From: Nephromyces sp. MM_2019
Taxonomy: Eukaryota > Apicomplexa > Aconoidasida > Nephromycida
Direction: 5' to 3'
NCBI GenBank assembly: GCA_015657535.1
Contig: JADHZB010000948.1
Coordinates: 1 to 10,705, forward strand
Length of the DNA: 10,705 nt
Of the stretch, positions 7,098-10,705 are shown one piece after another. A program made the position numbers and the translations under genes. Every line of letters starts with the position of its first letter. Position 1 is the first letter of the stretch. The notes under the pieces are model-generated. The model worked only from the letters and a program-made list of their open reading frames with translations. It made no database searches and was not told where the DNA came from.

Positions 7098-10000
7098 GTG
7101 TGTGTGGGAGGTGTGTGTTTGTTGGTGTATTTTAGAGATTCATTGTGTGTTTTTAAGTGTTTGTGTGGGTTTCAGTGTGTGTGTATATGTCTTTTAGTTT
7201 GTGAGTTTCTGTTTGTGTGTGTATGTTTGTGAGTTTCAGTAAGTGTGCATGTGAGTTGCAGTGTGTGTGGTTGCTTGAGTTTCAGTTTGTGTGAGTTTCA
7301 GTATGTTTCTGCTTCAGTTTATGTGAGTTTCAATGTGTGCTTCAGTTAGTGCATTCTCATGTATGAGTTCTAGCATCTCAATTTAGTTTGCGTGTTCTTT
7401 CACCCGTTTTTTTGTGCTTACTATGATGAGCGCTCCTATGTGTGTGTGCTTGCACGCGGCCTTCTTAGTGTGTGCATTTTCAACCATTCAAAGCAATCTT
7501 TGCCTGCTTTAGCTTGTATGTGCGTGTTTAATCTTTCTTTACTTATCTCTGTATCTTCACTACTGCCCCGAAGGATAGGTTTAAGAGGGATCTTTTGATT
7601 ACAGGTGTACATACATTCCTTCAAGTCTTTTGCTATACTCTGGTATGTATAGGGTACTATAGACGCCGAGAACTCACATTGGTGGATTGATACAGAGAAC
7701 AATCAGGACATACTCTCAGTTCTTCTACAGAAGAAGAAGAAGACAGGAAATCTTAACGAATGGATGGGAGTATTGAAGGATGAGAAGGTGATGGAGATGC
7801 AGTATGATGAACAGCCTGCGAGCTCACACACTACCTTGGACTATAACATGTACGAGGGAATAAGATCTGTGAAAAGTGCGTGTGTGATCTGATGAGATCA
7901 TCTCTGGGCTCTTCTTCATCGTCTTGCTTCTTCCATTTCTTCTTCCTATTCTACTTTTTTTTGTTAGTTTACTTCCTCTCACCCATCTCGACCCTCTCAC
8001 TCCTCACCCTCCTCCCTCTCCGTTTTCAATCCCTCACCTTTCCACCACTCCATGTGTCTCTCTGGTGTATCATTCCTTGTTCACTCCATAACCCAGCAAA
8101 TTATCCCTCTTCCCCCCCTACCCCTCCCACCTTCACGCCCTCCTCTAGCCCCCTTCTCTACTATCTTCAGCCTAGAGAATCGCACACTCCTCAGCCTTCC
8201 TATAGATAGATCTACTAGCATTGAAGAAGCTGTGAATTGGGTGGTTGAGTGGGCATTCAGCCTATCGACTGATGGCGAGACGATTGGCTTACCGAAGACA
8301 CTGATGAAAGTTATTCCCTTCTCTCATCCTGACGGTGTGCGTTTAGTCTTTGAGCCTTCCGAATCTGCTGATGCAGTAGATTCCGAGGACTGGATGGATG
8401 TTAGGATTGTCGCAGATGATGAAGATGGAGGGTAAGAGGGTGGCCTATGTGTGGAGTGTGTGAGTGTGTGGGTGTGTGGGTGTGTGGGTGTGTGGGTGTG
8501 AGTGTGTGTGTGTGTGGGTGTGTGAGTGTGTGGTATATTTATAATATTTGCTTGCGAATGTGTTGATATGAGGATGTGTAGTGTGTGTGATATTGTATGC
8601 TCCACTTATCTCCATATCTGTCTATGATTGCGAAATTATTCAAGCTCATGCTTGTTTGCCGATACACACTGGATGAGATCAAATTTGAATGCTTGGTAGA
8701 TATACACATAGGTGCACACACACACAGTCCCCCTTCCCCTCTACGTTAAAGCACTGCGCACACACATTAAAGCTTGCTGCTCTTTCTATCTCTTCGTACT
8801 GAAGTGAAGCTTATACTACTCATTCTCTATATGTTTGGTTTCTGGTATGTACGTGTGCCATTTTCTCTTTCCCCTCGCCACCCCTCATCACGCTTCTCCA
8901 CCCCCCTCAACCCCTCTCCATCCCCTTCTTCCTTAGGAATAAGTTGATTCTTCAAAGAGGGAGTGTTTGTTCGGGTTTGAAAGGAAAATTTGGCTCACTT
9001 TTGAGTTTCCAAGTGAAAGACACTGAAGAGCGGATTATGCGAAGGCTGCAACATGATTTCCTCTCAATGAAGCCTTGCAGGTTAGCTTGGCTTCTTTGAT
9101 TTTTGTGTGTGCGAGTGTATGTGTGTGTGTGTGTGTTTTTTTTTTTTCTACAGTGTATGAGGTGCATGTATACCTCTTAAAACCGAAGGAAAATGACCTA
9201 ACAGGAGAGATGCATGCACACGCAATCACACACTAGCGACTTTGTGTGCACTTTATACCCCACGAAGGGCATTTATGGACACCAGCTGATGCCCGAAAAT
9301 GCACGCACACATGAATACTGATGCATAGCACGCACATGTACGGACAGCACACACACACATCATACCCATACACTCGCGCACAGCAGACACAGCACACACA
9401 GGAACACACAGCACACGCGTAGCGCACTCTGACCCGCACACACGTACAGTACACTCACACACGAACACACTACAACACAGGAACACACAGAGCACTCACG
9501 CAGCGGACATAACCCACACACAGTACACGCTCAGCAATAATACTCTCTAACTAGTTCATGGATATATGTCCCAACTTCTCACGCACACACTTTGAGAAGT
9601 TATAACTCATTTTCTGTGCTCTCACGTCACATTATAACACACTTGAGATGTGCTGCTTCTTTGACTTGTATTGCTTTGCGTTTTCTTTTATATGTATATA
9701 TATGTATGTGTGTGTATATCTTTTTGTATTCAATCAGTGGTAACTCATTGAGCTCGGAAGATTGCCACCCTTCAAACGCATTGGCGGAAAGCATGGAGCA
9801 CACACACCATGGGAAGGGTGCAATTCTTCGCAATGAAGAAGGCACTCCCCCTTCACGCTTTGATGATTCTTTAGCTTCTTCTTCATTGAAGATTGGAGAA
9901 TCGCCGAATTCATCAGAAGATGAAGGAGGGATTTCAGTCGAACCCCCAAGTGATAAGTCGTGGAAATCCGCACCAGAATACATGAAAAAGTGGTCAAAAG

Positions 10001-10239
10001 AGGTGTGTGTGAAGATGTGGGAAGATGTATGTGTATGAAAATATATGTGAACGCGTATGTGAACATATTTGTGTGAAGATTTGTATAAAAAGATGCAGTC
10101 TTATGTGTGTGTGTGTGTGTGTGTGAAGATATTTGTGGCGTGTGTATGCATATCTTTGAGAGCTTATGTTTTCTTGATTCTCTCTTGATGAAACCAGCCT
10201 CGAGAAATCCTTAAAAGCGGCCGTGTGTGCGGGTGGTGA
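6471..10239 (+). CDS. CS-domain (p23/NudC-like) protein, six exons
   Basis: Proposed exons are 6471-7097, 7653-7879, 8171-8431, 8937-9080, 9738-10002 and 10198-10239. Intron phases are 0, 2, 2, 2 and 0, and every join keeps frame to a TGA. Exons 1 and 2 build a CS domain: EYAWKEGDSTIEVNIP, FSPNWVYFRP and FHGELK join GTIDAENSHWWID, then NNQDILSVLLQKKKK and LNEWMGVL. This matches the YxW, GEL, S-x-W and ExW landmarks of NudC/p23 proteins, which act as Hsp90-type co-chaperones. The 3' exons encode an acidic domain and a Ser-rich tail I do not recognise. They could be a separate gene, although the phases agree. The start is uncertain: 6471 is the first Met in frame, but the first 200 bases overlap an antisense exon and the hydrophobic MLLKFVFTAPLKLLIYIAIL start is odd for a cytosolic co-chaperone. 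Confidence 0.65.
6569..6789 (-). CDS. first exon with NHPES repeats and a basic N-terminus
   Basis: The - strand ATG at 6789 opens MKKRRKSESLRGEAKF, with an NLS-like KKRRK. Four imperfect 15-16-residue repeats then follow: HHPESSKRELQREET, NHPESKLESQPEKK, NHPESIDLELQFEEA and NHPESTHLEY. The exon ends at TT|GTGAGTGTGTG, a consensus donor leading into TG. Copies start 48, 45 and 48 bases apart, all multiples of three, as expected if translated. The peptide is strongly charged, likely a disordered or coiled region. The + strand is open through the same DNA in frame with the CS domain (FRGDY repeats), so the strand is disputed. Composition and the donor favour this one. The next exon in phase is 6034-5977. 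Confidence 0.45.
6583..6760. repeat. 48-base coding minisatellite, four copies
   Basis: CTTTCGGGGTGAT starts at 6587, 6635, 6680 and 6728, each followed by a diverged TTCTTCA..CTGAAGCTCC block. The spacings of 48, 45 and 48 keep frame. Several frames on both strands are open through it. Confidence 0.85.
7098..7652 (+). other. CS gene intron 1, TG-rich with tandem GTGAGTTTCAG
   Basis: The donor GTGTGTGTGG and the acceptor GTATGTATAG are phase 0 on both sides and join GELK to GTIDAE exactly at the expected place in the CS fold. From about 7200 to 7350 the unit GTGAGTTTCAGTxTGTGT repeats roughly seven times. Each unit resembles a 5' splice site fused to a 3' splice site. Frames inside encode only Cys/Val/Phe-rich strings. 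Confidence 0.7.
7653..7879 (+). CDS. CS gene exon 2: second half of the CS domain
   Basis: It reads GTIDAENSHWWIDTENNQ, then DILSVLLQKKKKTG, NLNEWMGVLKDEKVME and DEQPASSHTTLDYNMYEG. The WWID..ILSVLLQKK..NEWMGVL pattern is the last strands of a CS domain, followed by the short linker typical of NudC proteins. The donor chosen (GC|GTGTGTG) leaves two bases that fit the next exon. An alternative, GT at 7876, would need another acceptor. Confidence 0.8.
7890..8170 (+). promoter_or_regulatory. long CT-rich tract before the exon 3 acceptor
   Basis: Almost the whole 291-base intron 2 is pyrimidine-rich (TTCTTCTTCC, CTCACCCTCCTCCCTCTCC) and ends CTACTATCTTCAG. It explains why long Ser/Pro/Leu-rich frames appear here without being coding. 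A similar but shorter tract precedes the exon 4 acceptor at 8936. Confidence 0.7.
8171..8431 (+). CDS. CS gene exon 3: acidic domain of unknown fold
   Basis: It reads LENRTLLSLPIDRSTSIEEA, VNWVVEWAFSLSTDGETIGL, MKVIPFSHPDGVRLVFEP, then an acidic end, VDSEDWMDVRIVADDEDGG. The sequence is strongly protein-like and looks like a folded domain followed by an acidic tail, but I do not recognise it. The frame meets TAA at 8433, so this could be the natural C-terminus. However, GAGG|GTAAGAGG is a near-perfect donor, is followed by TG-rich DNA, and is in phase with the next exon. Confidence 0.7.
8432..8936 (+). other. CS gene intron 3, with G-run repeat
   Basis: The donor is GTAAGAGG. The 3' end is CCCCTTCTTCCTTAG after about 70 pyrimidine-rich bases. 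It holds the GGGTGTGT array at 8470-8496 and a TG run to 8535. A 51-base stretch at 8640-8690 (TTCAAG|CTCATGC to CTTG|GTAGAT, reading LMLVCRYTLDEIKFECL in one frame) could be a skipped or additional exon, since its length is divisible by three. Confidence 0.55.
8937..9080 (+). CDS. CS gene exon 4: charged helical segment
   Basis: It reads NKLILQRGSVCSGLKGKF, then SLLSFQVKDTEERIMRRL and QHDFLSMKPC, with no stop, and ends TGCAG|GTTAGC. It enters and leaves in phase 2. The acceptor TTCCTTAG follows a strong pyrimidine tract. A splice to the acceptor at 9153 (TTTTTTCTACAG) instead of 9737 would end the protein two codons later at a TGA, an alternative terminus. Confidence 0.65.
9081..9737 (+). 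other. CS gene intron 4, TG then CA-rich
   Basis: Starts GTTAGC and ends TTTTTGTATTCAATCAG. The first part carries (TG)9 and T(12) before CTACAG at 9153. From 9210 to 9535 the composition flips to CA (ACACACAGCACACAC-type steps). The flip may mean that this is two introns or an intergenic spacer. Only phase agreement ties the exons on either side together. Confidence 0.45.
9738..10002 (+). CDS. exon 5: Ser/Glu-rich tail
   Basis: It reads GNSLSSEDCHPSNALAES, MEHTHHGKGAILRNEEGTPP, SRFDDSLASSSLKIGESPN, SSEDEGGISVEPPSDKSW and KSAPEYMKKWSKE, ending GAG|GTGTGTGTG. The composition is that of a disordered, possibly phosphorylated region. It accepts the two bases from exon 4. Antisense frames are also open, but lack an acceptor. 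It could belong to a separate downstream gene. Confidence 0.6.
10198..10239 (+). CDS. candidate last exon, PREILKSGRVCGW
   Basis: After TCTTGATGAAACCAG, 13 codons in phase 0 run to a TGA. A donor GTGTGTGC at 10223 would allow the gene to continue instead. I found no convincing exon after it before the minisatellite. Confidence 0.35.
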   Translation, partial: PREILKSGRVCGW

Positions 10240-10370
10240 CTTTATGTACTTACCAATGCTTATCTGTCTGCAAGCACGCGATATATTATGCCTGCATTGC
10301 ATAGTGATAGATCTGCTCTTTGATTTCGTGTGTATTATATTAGCTTGCTTGCCGCCCACTCAGAGTAAAA
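10240..10370. other. possible 3' flank, nothing recognised
   Basis: AT-balanced unique sequence without dinucleotide runs or convincing exons. No AATAAA is present on the + strand between 10240 and 10370. Confidence 0.4.
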
Positions 10371-10454
10371 GCACACACCAAACTATTTTTAATACAAGAA
10401 CACACACTTTTAAACAGACAATTTCCGGTACACACACACGCATTCTCTCACACA

Positions 10455-10705
10455 AATGCACACACCAGCTTTTCCAGCCGACACACCAGCTTTTCCAGCC
10501 GACACACCAGCTTTCCAGCCGACACACCAGCTTTTCCACACACACACCAGCTTTCCAGCCGACACACCAGCTTTCCAGCCGACACACCAGCTTTTCCACC
10601 GAAACACCAGCTTTTCCAGCCGACACACCAGCTTTTCCAGCCGACACACCAGCTTTTCCACACACACCAGCTTTCCCACACACACACCAGCTTTCCCACA
10701 CACAC
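10455..10705. repeat. 20-21-base minisatellite, about 12 copies
   Basis: Unit CACACCAGCTTTTCCAGCCGA in about twelve copies, alternating CTTTTCC and CTTTCC and with the GCCGA end replaced by CACACA in some. All three - strand frames are open through it (strings like AGKAGVSAGK and LVCRLEKLVC). That follows from the lack of stops in the unit and does not show coding. The array reaches the window edge, so its full size is unknown. Confidence 0.9.

Noticed and set aside
7880..8170. Ser/Pro-rich + strand frame reading SSSSCFFHFFFLF and on
   Set aside because: It is a translated polypyrimidine tract, best explained as the 3' part of an intron ending at TCTTCAG.
9627..9983. Acidic - strand protein antisense to exon 5
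   Set aside because: The frame is open because the Ser/Glu codons of the + strand rarely give stops in reverse. No acceptor is found, while the + strand exon has both splice sites in phase.
10455..10705. CRISPR-like array of short direct repeats
   Set aside because: There are no unique spacers: units are contiguous and variation lies inside the unit. The region has eukaryotic introns and no cas-like genes.
1..10705. A prokaryotic defence, toxin-antitoxin or mobile system
   Set aside because: I found no transposase, reverse transcriptase, integrase, terminal inverted repeats or operon-like gene runs on either strand.

Overview
This window reads as nuclear DNA of an intron-rich, unicellular-type eukaryote. 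There are no bacterial-style gene runs or Shine-Dalgarno sites. Short open stretches are bounded by GT...AG splice signals and separated by introns and spacers full of (TG)n or (CA)n. A protist with compact exons, possibly an apicomplexan, is my guess on general style only; no marker gene fixes the taxon.

The best-supported gene is on the + strand, right half. An open stretch up to 7097 ends in the first part of a CS (p23/NudC-like) domain. The rest of that domain begins exactly in phase at 7653 after a 555-base TG-rich intron. Five further exon steps (7653-7879, 8171-8431, 8937-9080, 9738-10002, 10198-10239) keep phase throughout and end at a stop, giving a protein of up to about 520 residues.

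The left end (136 to about 1606, - strand) holds a partial gene. Two phase-0 exons join to make a C-x2-C-x14-C-x2-C finger with the spacing of the LSD1-type zinc finger. Further - strand exons upstream may be its N-terminal part. The gene runs off the left edge.

A second - strand gene (about 2246 to 4247) is a chain of small exons with good splice sites. It encodes a basic/helical segment followed by a mixed domain I do not recognise. A third - strand gene (about 5199 to 6789) starts with an NLS-like basic stretch and a 15-16-residue repeat (NHPES...EL), followed by several basic and acidic exons. Its first exon lies antisense to the first open stretch of the CS gene, so at least one of those two assignments at 6569-6789 is wrong, or the genes overlap head to head.

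The remaining DNA is dinucleotide-rich spacer or intron with several decayed minisatellites: 1-104, 230-430, 3390-4030, 4561-4870, 7200-7350 and 10460-10705. There is also a predicted G-quadruplex run at 8470-8496. I see no rRNA, tRNA, transposase, CRISPR array or prokaryotic defence system. The window begins and ends inside tandem repeats, which may be where an assembly breaks.
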